From: an uncultured Pedosphaera sp.
Lineage (GTDB): Bacteria > Verrucomicrobiota > Verrucomicrobiia > Limisphaerales > Pedosphaeraceae
Assembly (NCBI GenBank): GCA_903918755.1
Contig: CAIXFN010000101.1
Coordinates: 62,001-126,000 of the forward strand
DNA: 64,000 bases
Direction of reading: 5' to 3'
Part shown: positions 7,221-14,411 of the stretch, piece after piece
Position numbering within the stretch: the stretch's first letter is position 1
Layout: the number at the start of each line of letters is the position of its first letter
Notes under the pieces: generated by a model
The model's input: only the letters and a program-made list of their open reading frames with translations
Databases searched by the model: none
Told to the model about the DNA's origin: nothing
Position numbers and translations under genes: made by a program

Positions 7221-9746
7221 ATGAAGAATTTTTGGAATTGGAGGGAGGAGCCGCAGCGCAATAAAGCGTGCGGATTACGAATTTGGACGATTCGGGCCAT
7301 GGTTTGGCTGCTCGGCACCTCGCTGGCCGCGCCGCTCCTTGCGGCGGGACCGACCAACGCCCTGCTTTTTGTAACCCAGGTGCCGATCCCGGCGGATTTC
7401 ACCACCATTGGTTCCACTTTCGGAAATCACCTTCCGAGCCTGGATTCCTGCGGGCGGGGAGGGGATTTATACATTCGCTATCCGGACGGCCACGTGCGCA
7501 ATCTGACGCGCGCCGCCGGTTATGGCCAGGACGGGGTGCAGGCCACCAACGGCATCGCCGTGCGGCAACCCGCAGTCCATTGGAGTGGAAACAAGGCGGT
7601 TTTCAGCATGGTGGTGGGCGCCCCGCGCTACCAATTCGACTATGCCGCGGACACTGGCTGCTGGCAGCTTTATGAAATCACCAATTTCCTGGATCCGGCC
7701 GCGACCCCGGTCATCACCAAGGTTCCCAACCAGCCCGCAAATTATAACAACATCGCCCCCGTTTATGGCACCGACGATCGGATCATTTTCACCAGCGACC
7801 GGCCGCGCAACGGCGCCGCGCACCTTTATCCGCAGTTGGATGAATACGAGGAGGCTCCGACCGTTACAGGACTGTGGAGCCTGCTACCTGCCACCGGTGA
7901 TTTGTTCCCGCTGAACCACACACCGAGCGGCGCGTTCTCTCCCCTCATCGATAACGCCGGGCGGGTGGTTTTTGTGCGGTGGGACCATTTGCAACGCGAC
8001 CAGCAGGCCGATACGGATGTCGAGTACGGCACCCCCATTTACGGAACTTTTAACTGGAGTGATGAGTCGGCCCAATCCGTGGCCACCACCAACCAGGATG
8101 AAGTCTTTCCCGAACCGCGCGGCGTCCGGACCGATCTGCTGGCCGGGACGGGATTGGTGGGGCATACGTTCAACCAGTTTTTCCCCTGGCAGATCAATCA
8201 GGATGGAACGGCCGAGGAAACCGTGAACCATGTGGGCCGGCACGAACTCGGCGGGAGTTACGCGAATGCCGCGCTCGATAACGATCCCAATCTCCAGGAC
8301 CTGTATTATTTCGGCGACAAATACAATACGAACACCATCGGGAACTTTCTGGAAATCCGGGAAGACCCCAACCAGCCAGGGCTGTTCTATGGCGTGGATG
8401 CCCCAGAATTCGGCACCCATGCGGCGGGACAGATTGTGTCGTTGACCGGCGGCACCAACGTCAACGCCGCATATATGCAGATTGCGTATCTGACCCCGCG
8501 CTCGACCCGCGAGCCGGCGCCTTCGCCCACCGACGTGCCGCCGGACCATACCGGATTCTACCGCAATCCCCTGCGCACGACCGATGGCTTCCTCATTGCC
8601 GCGCATACGTCTAATCCGCTGGATGAGAGCGGCAGTCCGTCGGATGAATTTCCGACCACGGCCTACGATTTCCGGCTCAAAATCCTTAATTTCACCAATG
8701 GTTATTATGCGCCCGGAGCCTTGCTGACTGCGGGGTTGACGAATCGCGCCGCCTACTGGACTCCGGATATCCTCGTAACTCAGACCAACGGATTGTGGGA
8801 GTTGGATCCCGTGGAAGTAGTGGCGCGCGCGCGCCCGGTGCCCACGCAGTCCAGTATTGCCGGACCCGAACTGGCTGCCTTTGCCGCGGCGAATGTGGCG
8901 GTGAGCGGATTTCAGGATTACCTGCGGACCCATGAACTGGCCTTGATCGTCAGTCGTGATGTCACCACGCGCGACCATGCGGACCGGCTGCAGCCCTTCA
9001 ACCTGCGGATTGCCGGAACGGATCATCAGACGCTGGGGGCGGACGGAAAGATCTATGAAGTTGCGTCGTTACAGCTTTTTCAAGCGGACCAATTGCGCAG
9101 CCTGAACTACGGCAATGCGGACTCGCCCCGGGAAGGCCGTCGGGTCCTGGCCCAATACCTGCATGATCCGGCGGTGGATAATCCGGTGTTTTCAAATTCC
9201 CCCATCGCCAGTGTGCAACTGGGCCCCGATGGTTCCCTGGCGGCCCTGGTCCCGGCCCGTCGCGCCATGACCTGGCAATTGACCGATACGAACGGCACCG
9301 GGGTGGTGCGGGAACGCTATTGGCTGACCTTTCAACCCGGGGAAATCCGGACCTGCACGAGTTGCCATGGCATCAATGAGACCGACCAGGCCGGTCATCC
9401 GACTCCCACCAACAGCCCAATGGCGTTGGTGAGCCTCTTGAATTACTGGAAAACCAACACCGCCCTTCAACCGGCCGTGATCACCGATCCTGGTATCCAG
9501 CATTTTCAAATCTCGTTCGTCCGGCGCCCGGCGGAGTCGGGCGTTACTTATCACGTGCAGGCCGCGAATGACCTCGTCAATTGGCAGGACATTGCCTCCT
9601 ACGCGGGGACCAACATCTTCCTGTCCGCGCAGGCGGTCGAAATCGGGCGGATGGGTACGCCGAACGAACAGGTGACCGTGCGCGACACCACGGCGATGGC
9701 GGGCAATTCCAATCGCTATTTGCGGGTGCGGGTCACCCGGCCTTGA
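7221..9746 (+). CDS. Secreted monoheme beta-propeller protein resembling hydrazine synthase alpha subunit
   Basis: 841 residues from the ATG at 7221; the frame is open to 7029 and the start is uncertain, since the best hydrophobic export signal (MVWLLGTSLAAPLLAAG) begins at 7299. The middle has beta-propeller-like blades (PVYGTDDRIIFTSDRPRNG, VHWSGNKAVFSMVVG). One c-type heme site, CTSCH, is at about residue 712, in EIRTCTSCHGINETDQ. This combination is the pattern of HzsA-like proteins common in Planctomycetes and Verrucomicrobia; it does not imply anammox, as no other hydrazine synthase subunit is nearby. The last ~65 residues form a module shared with both LamG proteins. Likely a periplasmic or exported redox protein. 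Its stop abuts the stop of the opposing gene. Confidence 0.7.
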   Translation: MKNFWNWREEPQRNKACGLRIWTIRAMVWLLGTSLAAPLLAAGPTNALLFVTQVPIPADFTTIGSTFGNHLPSLDSCGRGGDLYIRYPDGHVRNLTRAAGYGQDGVQATNGIAVRQPAVHWSGNKAVFSMVVGAPRYQFDYAADTGCWQLYEITNFLDPAATPVITKVPNQPANYNNIAPVYGTDDRIIFTSDRPRNGAAHLYPQLDEYEEAPTVTGLWSLLPATGDLFPLNHTPSGAFSPLIDNAGRVVFVRWDHLQRDQQADTDVEYGTPIYGTFNWSDESAQSVATTNQDEVFPEPRGVRTDLLAGTGLVGHTFNQFFPWQINQDGTAEETVNHVGRHELGGSYANAALDNDPNLQDLYYFGDKYNTNTIGNFLEIREDPNQPGLFYGVDAPEFGTHAAGQIVSLTGGTNVNAAYMQIAYLTPRSTREPAPSPTDVPPDHTGFYRNPLRTTDGFLIAAHTSNPLDESGSPSDEFPTTAYDFRLKILNFTNGYYAPGALLTAGLTNRAAYWTPDILVTQTNGLWELDPVEVVARARPVPTQSSIAGPELAAFAAANVAVSGFQDYLRTHELALIVSRDVTTRDHADRLQPFNLRIAGTDHQTLGADGKIYEVASLQLFQADQLRSLNYGNADSPREGRRVLAQYLHDPAVDNPVFSNSPIASVQLGPDGSLAALVPARRAMTWQLTDTNGTGVVRERYWLTFQPGEIRTCTSCHGINETDQAGHPTPTNSPMALVSLLNYWKTNTALQPAVITDPGIQHFQISFVRRPAESGVTYHVQAANDLVNWQDIASYAGTNIFLSAQAVEIGRMGTPNEQVTVRDTTAMAGNSNRYLRVRVTRP

Positions 9747-11435
9747 TCATGTTTTGGGAGTGGCGTACTTTCGGATGAACTCGACGATCGGGGTGGAATC
9801 CTCCAAACCGTGGGGATGGTGATTCACCCCCGGTTTGGCAATCAAGGTGATGTTGCCGCCCAGTTCCCGGTAACGTTTGGCCACAACCCCGGTGTTTTCA
9901 TCCCAGGGCACCACGTCGTCCGCATCCCCGTAAACATGCAGGAGTGGGACGCCGGCCTTGGCCAGAATCGCCAGATTATCCACCGGGTTGCCCGGATAGG
10001 CCAGCGCGGCGGCCTCATCCGGCAGTCCGTAAATCTTCGGCACCCGGCCCCATTCCCCGGCGTCGCCCTTGCCTTTGCCCTTGCCGCCGGGCCAGCTTTT
10101 GAAATCGCAAACCGCGGCGTCCGCATAAATGCAGGCCACCCGGGTGGGATTCGCGACCGCCCAGTTAAAGGCATACAAACCGCCCCGGCTCAGGCCGGTG
10201 AGGGCGGGTTTGTCATTCAGACCTGCCGTATGAGTCAGGAAGTCGTACGCGGCATTCCAGTCCGCGACCGCTTCCGGACTGCCCAGCAGGTTCTGGGCGT
10301 TCACATAAACGATATGGAATCCCCGGGCCAGCAGGGCGATATCCGGCGCAGGTTTGTGACCGAAGAATTCGCCTTCCCAACACCAGGGTCTACCGGGCGC
10401 GGGATGGGCGGGGACCACGACTGTGACGGTGTGGCCGGCGACCGGGAAGTCATAACGCGCCGAACCGTTCCAATCCGTTTTCGTCCCGGGGAAAGGGGCA
10501 GGGGAATCGCCCAGTGCTTTGGTCGCCAGTTCCCGCGCGCTCGCGTCGAGTTCCGCCGCCGCCGACTCCGCTTCGGCCAGCGGTTTTCCCTTGCTCATTC
10601 CGGGGCGCTTGTGCCCGGTGGTCGTCAGCCAGGAATCCTTCAGCAGCCGTTGCTTGCGCGCCACCTTCTCGAGAATGGCCGCGTCCGGCGCCGTGTCCGC
10701 CAGCCCCAGGTAATCCGTCACCAGGCGGGCAAAGATCCGGTGTCCCGCTTCATCGGGATGCACGCCATCCCCGCTGAAGGTGAAATTGGGCTGGGTCTTC
10801 CGTTGCTCCGTGATCGCCCGCCGCATCGCAGTGTGCAGGTCCAGCACCGCCCAGCCCTTGACCCGCTGCGCCATCAACCATTCGCCATACGCGCCCAGCA
10901 CATCGTCGTAACCGGCGAACGTCTTGGGGTAGGCATCCAGCCCGGCGGGCAGCAGATTGGCCGCGACGGGCAGGGCGTCAAAAACCGGGGGCGTGAGATG
11001 GATCATCCGGGCGCCACGCGCCAGCACCTTGGCCCGCAGCGACTCGATTCCTCGCCGGTACGCAGCAAACCGCTCCGGGTCCAGGGGATGGTAGATCCCG
11101 CAATTCATCCCGTAGCAGGCAAAGACCAGATCCGGTTGAGTTGCCGCGAGCACGCGGTCAACCCGCTCGGCGAGGTCGGGGCGGGGGAAGGAACCGCCGG
11201 CGTGGCCCGCCTCCGACAACCCAGACACCGTCTCGCTGGGCAAGCCAAGATTGAGCACCTCGTAGTGCGCCGCCGGGTGTTGGGCGATAAGGGCCGCCTC
11301 CACCAGTTCCACATACCGGCCGGCGTACGTGATGCTGTCCCCCAAGAACAAAATCCGGCACGGCTTTTCCGCCGCGCGCAATTCCAGGGAACCCGTGGCC
11401 AGCCCGAGGAGCAACAACCAAAGCAAAGCTTTCAT
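9747..11435 (-). CDS. Exported fusion of an SGNH/GDSL hydrolase and an alpha/beta hydrolase
   Basis: 562 residues with a signal peptide (residues 1-22). Domain one (about 26-235) is SGNH/GDSL: block I RILFLGDSITYAG, block III CYGMNCG, block V GDGVHPDEAGH supplying Asp and His. Domain two (about 300-560) is an alpha/beta hydrolase: nucleophile elbow GLSRGG, acid in YGDADDVVP and histidine in NHHPHG. Both active sites appear intact. Separate families of this type are carbohydrate esterases and xylan deacetylases, so a two-step polysaccharide de-esterification is plausible but inferred. The linker holds an alanine/glutamate-rich helix. No stop or frameshift separates the halves. Convergent and directly abutting the heme protein gene. 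Confidence 0.85.
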   Translation of the reverse strand: MKALLWLLLLGLATGSLELRAAEKPCRILFLGDSITYAGRYVELVEAALIAQHPAAHYEVLNLGLPSETVSGLSEAGHAGGSFPRPDLAERVDRVLAATQPDLVFACYGMNCGIYHPLDPERFAAYRRGIESLRAKVLARGARMIHLTPPVFDALPVAANLLPAGLDAYPKTFAGYDDVLGAYGEWLMAQRVKGWAVLDLHTAMRRAITEQRKTQPNFTFSGDGVHPDEAGHRIFARLVTDYLGLADTAPDAAILEKVARKQRLLKDSWLTTTGHKRPGMSKGKPLAEAESAAAELDASARELATKALGDSPAPFPGTKTDWNGSARYDFPVAGHTVTVVVPAHPAPGRPWCWEGEFFGHKPAPDIALLARGFHIVYVNAQNLLGSPEAVADWNAAYDFLTHTAGLNDKPALTGLSRGGLYAFNWAVANPTRVACIYADAAVCDFKSWPGGKGKGKGDAGEWGRVPKIYGLPDEAAALAYPGNPVDNLAILAKAGVPLLHVYGDADDVVPWDENTGVVAKRYRELGGNITLIAKPGVNHHPHGLEDSTPIVEFIRKYATPKT

Positions 11436-11464
11436 GGGGTAGTTCTATCGGCAAATCGTGGTGC

Positions 11465-11501
11465 AAGAAAGCGAAAACCCCGCGTCCGGAGCAACGGGAT
11501 T
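11465..11501. repeat. REP-like hairpin, copy 1
   Basis: Begins with AAGAAAGCGAAAACCCCG, identical over 18 bases to 13142-13159, then CCGGAGCA and CGGG, also shared. CCCG and CGGG can pair. It lies directly beyond the end of a RAYT transposase relic, as expected for a RAYT-associated REP sequence. Confidence 0.55.
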
Positions 11502-11508
11502 GTGTCCG

Positions 11509-11700
11509 GTTCAGGAAGCCGGTGCGGCCCATACCCAATCGATTTGCCATCCAGGGCAGGGTCATGGTCGTAGCGTGCCGGGATTCAAGCGCCAATTCTA
11601 CCTTGCGTTCGTCGTCCTTGGGGCCGGATGACCACGTCCGCCTGCCGCCATTTCAGCGCCCGCAAATCGGCGAGGACCGACCCCGCCGCCCGCGCTTCTG
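11509..11700 (-). pseudogene. C-terminal relic of a REP-associated tyrosine transposase (RAYT), frameshifted
   Basis: Two minus-strand frames join at about 11620. The first gives VLADLRALKWRQADVVIRP and the second DDERKVELALESRH followed by ATTMTLPWMANRLGMG. Together these match the C-terminal helix-turn-helix end of Y1/RAYT transposases (usual pattern GDPxK...LRxETTMTLxWIAxRLxMG). A one-base shift separates the pieces and no HUH or catalytic tyrosine part is attached. The N-terminal relic at 12311-12388 is in the same orientation, so the two may be ends of one former gene. Confidence 0.65.
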
Positions 11701-11779
11701 AGACTTTCTGGACAATCATTGAATTCCCTGACGGCATTGGAGCTTGGGGTCGAAAATCGCGGCAGGACGCTCGGCAAAG

Positions 11780-12274
11780 TCATCTGTCCCGAGCCTCAAA
11801 TGAAATCCCTTTGGCTACAATTCGCCAATTTGCTCCACGATCCCAATTGATCTCATGACTAATATAGTCATTACCAACAATATCAATTTCATCTTGCAAC
11901 CAATCACCCAAAACAGTCTCCTCCGCGACACAACCCTCGATTTTAAATTCAATAATATTGCGATAAGAAATCGTTAGAATCCTATCGTGATAAGCGCCCA
12001 GGAGCTCAATGGTTCCGTCAAGCTGCCTGGTCGCCGATCGATGGTCCGCGCTCATGTGAATTCCCAGCAACCAGGAATCGTGGGGGCAATCATGGTGTCG
12101 AGGATTGTTATACCATTCGGCAAGAGCGAAGGCACGAGTATCCTGCGGGAGCCTATCGGCAATGGATAGCAAGTGAGCCCAGTAGGCTTCACCAGCCATC
12201 ATACTTTCGCGTAAATCCCGTCTCAAATCCTGCAACTTTCCCATAGTTGGTGGGCCATTCGAAAAGAATTTCAT
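11780..12274 (-). CDS. Hypothetical protein, AT-rich, sitting between two RAYT relics
   Basis: 164 residues from the ATG at 12274; a second ATG (MGKLQDLRRDLRES) lies 10 codons in. No signal peptide or membrane segment, so cytoplasmic. It is acidic, with residues DCPHDSWLLGIHMS, TIELLGAYHDRILTISY and an ending HEINWDRGANWRIVAKGISF that reminds me of immunity-like proteins that finish on a W-x-I strand, but I cannot name a family. The local sequence is much richer in A and T than the flanks, which suggests transfer. It lies on the same strand between an N-terminal and a C-terminal RAYT fragment, as if it had replaced the transposase core. No toxin gene is next to it. Confidence 0.6.
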   Translation of the reverse strand: MKFFSNGPPTMGKLQDLRRDLRESMMAGEAYWAHLLSIADRLPQDTRAFALAEWYNNPRHHDCPHDSWLLGIHMSADHRSATRQLDGTIELLGAYHDRILTISYRNIIEFKIEGCVAEETVLGDWLQDEIDIVGNDYISHEINWDRGANWRIVAKGISFEARDR

Positions 12275-12310
12275 ATTTTTGCGGTAAAGATTAAAGGTGA
12301 AAGCGTTACT

Positions 12311-12388
12311 TTAGCAATATGTCCAGTCCCCGCGATTCATGACGTGGTAAATCGCGCCGGGATATTCGATGCGCTGCTTGCGTTTCAT
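12311..12388 (-). pseudogene. N-terminal relic of a RAYT transposase
   Basis: Twenty-five codons from an ATG at 12388 to a TAA: MKRKQRIEYPGAIYHVMNRG, the highly characteristic start of RAYT/Y1 transposases (usually MARxLRIEYPGAxYHVxxRG). The frame ends at once and the next gene downstream is the AT-rich 164-residue ORF. Clearly a fragment. Confidence 0.8.
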
Positions 12389-12480
12389 GCGCCAATTCTG
12401 CCAGCCTTGGAGGTTCCAATCAATCGTTATATCCCATTGACCTTAACTTACCCCTTTCAGCAGCAATGTGAGAGCCTGCA

Positions 12481-12756
12481 TCATGGCCTACGCTTCCTCC
12501 ACACCTCCTCAAACTCTTGTTTGGCAATTTCAACCGGTATGAACTGCGGGTCGGACCCAATCTCAGCCAAGGGAGGAATGGGTGCTTCACCCAGCCGAGT
12601 CGAACTCGCTGATTCGGTGGAACTGGCGAAACCGCAATGGCCCCCTGGGAAGATTTCGACCTTGCGCTTTTCCCGCCGCGACTCATCCAATTCGCTATAC
12701 AGCAGAATCGGTTCATCAGCGTGTGAATGAATCCATTTAACTTTGATGTATGTCAT
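12481..12756 (-). CDS. DUF6881-like small protein
   Basis: 91 residues from the ATG at 12756. The sequence MTYIKVKWIHSHADEPILLY, ELDESRREKRKVEIFPGG and LGEAPIPPLAEIGSDPQFIP matches, from memory, the small DUF6881 family; the F-x-x-V-x-I-x-x-x-E-F-x-x-x-W ending is also typical. Its function is unknown; members are often scattered singly and are sometimes thought of as accessory or immunity-type genes. No signal peptide. The reading frame is open upstream, running through a RAYT relic to 13095, so the two could be read as one chimeric ORF, but homology to DUF6881 starts at this methionine. No good Shine-Dalgarno precedes it. Confidence 0.65.
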   Translation of the reverse strand: MTYIKVKWIHSHADEPILLYSELDESRREKRKVEIFPGGHCGFASSTESASSTRLGEAPIPPLAEIGSDPQFIPVEIAKQEFEEVWRKRRP

Positions 12757-12828
12757 TTTAAAAGGGGTCAACACCATAGTAGGGTTCGTTTTGTATATTT
12801 TAATACTGTCCGTTTGTAGCTCTTGGAG

Positions 12829-13056
12829 GTTGGTGCCGTGGATCCATTTGTGCAGGCGCGCGTTGTCGCTTTTGGAAGTCCCCAAGCCCACTCGCACGGC
12901 GATGCGGTTCAGTGTCAGGGTGGTTTCCTGCCGCAATCGGATGGTGGGGAATTCCTCTTCCGGCGCTTCCGACTGGCGTGGTGCTTGCAGCCCACGCTCC
13001 AGGTCCAGCACGTGGTAGATCACGCCAGGGTATTCGATGCGCAATTTGCGTGCCAT
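12829..13056 (-). pseudogene. Internally deleted RAYT transposase relic
   Basis: Starts at the ATG at 13056 with MARKLRIEYPGVIYHVLD, the RAYT N-terminus. After about 22 residues it jumps to IRLRQETTLTLNRIAVRVGL and SDNARLHKWIHGTN, the RAYT C-terminal helix-turn-helix. The central HUH histidines and catalytic tyrosine are missing, so about 150 residues have been lost in frame. The frame remains open into the DUF6881-like gene. It cannot encode an active transposase. Confidence 0.75.
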
Positions 13057-13141
13057 GGACAAAGGGTCTTTTTTCTTGCGTCCGTCGTCAACCAAGAATG
13101 GATCATGCTATGGATGTGACCCCATGTGGGCATCGAGGCGA

Positions 13142-13179
13142 AAGAAAGCGAAAACCCCGAAGCCGGAGCATCGGGGTTT
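13142..13179. repeat. REP-like hairpin, copy 2; also a possible terminator for the ParA-like gene
   Basis: AAACCCCGA (13152-13160) and TCGGGGTTT (13171-13179) pair perfectly over 9 bases around a 10-base loop. Read on the minus strand the stem is followed by TTCGCTTTCTTTC, a pyrimidine-rich tail about 40 bases after the stop of the ParA-like gene, so it could terminate that transcript. It shares 18 identical bases plus the CCGGAGCA loop with the copy at 11465. Confidence 0.65.
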
Positions 13180-13220
13180 GGTCGGGTTTGGGGGAGCTTG
13201 GAATGAGGGGGAGGGCCGCG

Positions 13221-13916
13221 TTAGACGCCCAGCGCGTCCAGTTCCGCGTAGGCGGAGCGAAGCCACATTTTCACGCGCTGACGGTCCATCATGCCCAGGC
13301 CGGTGGTTTCCTTGTCGGCGGAGTTTTTGGCCGCCCAGAAACTGCTGCTGGTGGCGTCGATCTTCTGGATGGCGCTTTCGTTGAGGCGCTTGATGGTGAC
13401 GGTCCTGGCGCCCAGTTCGAGCGCTTTGGCTTCCGCGCCGGATTGCTTCAGGATGCTGAAATCGTCGCCGCGCAGTTGGTTCAGAACGAGCACGTAGTTG
13501 AGCCGGTTGCCGAAGCGGTCGAGTAGCTTGCTGAGCAGGTCCACGGAATCCCGGCCGGCGTCCATGACGTGCCAGTAATTCAGTGTAAATCCCGCTTCGC
13601 CCCCCAGTTCAAAGACCCCGGACTCATCGAGCCATTTGGCGAGGGGTTCGTGCGTCTGGGCCGCGAGGTCCACCAGGACCCGGCGTTCCGGTTGTTCCAC
13701 GGCGGCCTCCACGATGGAGTCCAATGCCTCATAACGATCAATGAGGACCGGGGAGGCGTAGCCGGCATAAAAACGCAGGAGCGCGCCATGGGAGCGGTCG
13801 GTATCGAAACCGATGAAGGGCAGGGGTTTGTCGATCAGGTATTGCGCGAGAACGCGCGCCACGAGGGATTTGCCCACGCCGCCCTTTTCGCCGCCGATGA
13901 AATGAATGTTGGCCAT
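13221..13916 (-). CDS. ParA/MinD-family P-loop ATPase, orphan
   Basis: 231 residues from the ATG at 13916; the frame is open to 14354 but homology begins at MANIHFIGGEKGGVGKSLVA. GGEKGGVGKS is the deviant Walker A of ParA proteins (signature lysine in EKGG), FIGFDTDRSHG is the A-prime aspartate region, and RRVLVDLAAQTHEPLAKW a Walker B-like strand. ParA ATPases dimerise on DNA or membrane and position cargo such as plasmids or protein clusters. No parB-like gene or parS cluster is adjacent, unlike partition operons; its neighbours are RAYT relics and LamG genes. Similar orphan ATPases accompany conjugative elements. The role here is undetermined. Confidence 0.8.
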   Translation of the reverse strand: MANIHFIGGEKGGVGKSLVARVLAQYLIDKPLPFIGFDTDRSHGALLRFYAGYASPVLIDRYEALDSIVEAAVEQPERRVLVDLAAQTHEPLAKWLDESGVFELGGEAGFTLNYWHVMDAGRDSVDLLSKLLDRFGNRLNYVLVLNQLRGDDFSILKQSGAEAKALELGARTVTIKRLNESAIQKIDATSSSFWAAKNSADKETTGLGMMDRQRVKMWLRSAYAELDALGV

Positions 13917-14411
13917 ATTTGTCTTTGAGATCAGTGGTCGTTGCCGGTTGTTTTGGCGGGGGCGGCCGGCGGCCTGACCGGTTGCCGGCACGACCGACAG
14001 TCCAGTGTCGGAAGGTGCGTTCGCCGGGGTGCTGACGGGGTTGCCCTGATTGCCAGGTCGAACGGCGTTGGGTCCGGCCGGTCGTTCCACGGGAAACTCT
14101 GGGGGAAAGCGAAAAAGGCAGCAAGGCAAAAGCGGCGGGTAACTTTTCGTGCCGGAAAAGTCGGCACGCCCGAGTGCCCGGTCGTTGCGGGGCAAAATGG
14201 CTTCCCGGCGATTCGGTGCGCCTTGATGCTTCCGCCCTGCGGAAGTGGGAGCGCATTTTTGCATCCAGTAGGCCGACAAAGCTGGGTTTCTAAAATGGCT
14301 TGCCTCCGGGAGTGAAAATCGACTATGGTATTGGGTATGGTGGGTTTTAAACACGGTGCCGGAAGGAGCTTGGGGACTAATCAGGCATTTAAACAGTCGC
14401 GAATTTTGAAG
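13917..14411. other. Intergenic region between ParA-like and LamG genes
   Basis: About 495 bases with no supported gene. It contains one perfect 7-bp inverted repeat, CGTGCCG (14148-14154) and CGGCACG (14162-14168) around GAAAAGT, without a T-run on either strand. The divergent promoters of the two flanking genes must lie here but I could not pick them out confidently. Confidence 0.4.

Noticed and set aside
7221-9746. Reading the heme protein as evidence for anammox metabolism
   Set aside because: Only an alpha-like propeller with one heme is present, with no other hydrazine synthase or related redox genes around; such homologues are widespread in non-anammox bacteria.
9810-11573. A 587-codon plus-strand frame opposite the SGNH/alpha-beta fusion
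   Set aside because: Antisense to a gene with two intact catalytic domains; translation is Arg/Gly/Gln-rich with no recognisable domain.
14148-14168. CGTGCCG/CGGCACG hairpin as a terminator
   Set aside because: No T-run on either strand and not placed after a gene end; kept only as an inverted repeat within the intergenic note.
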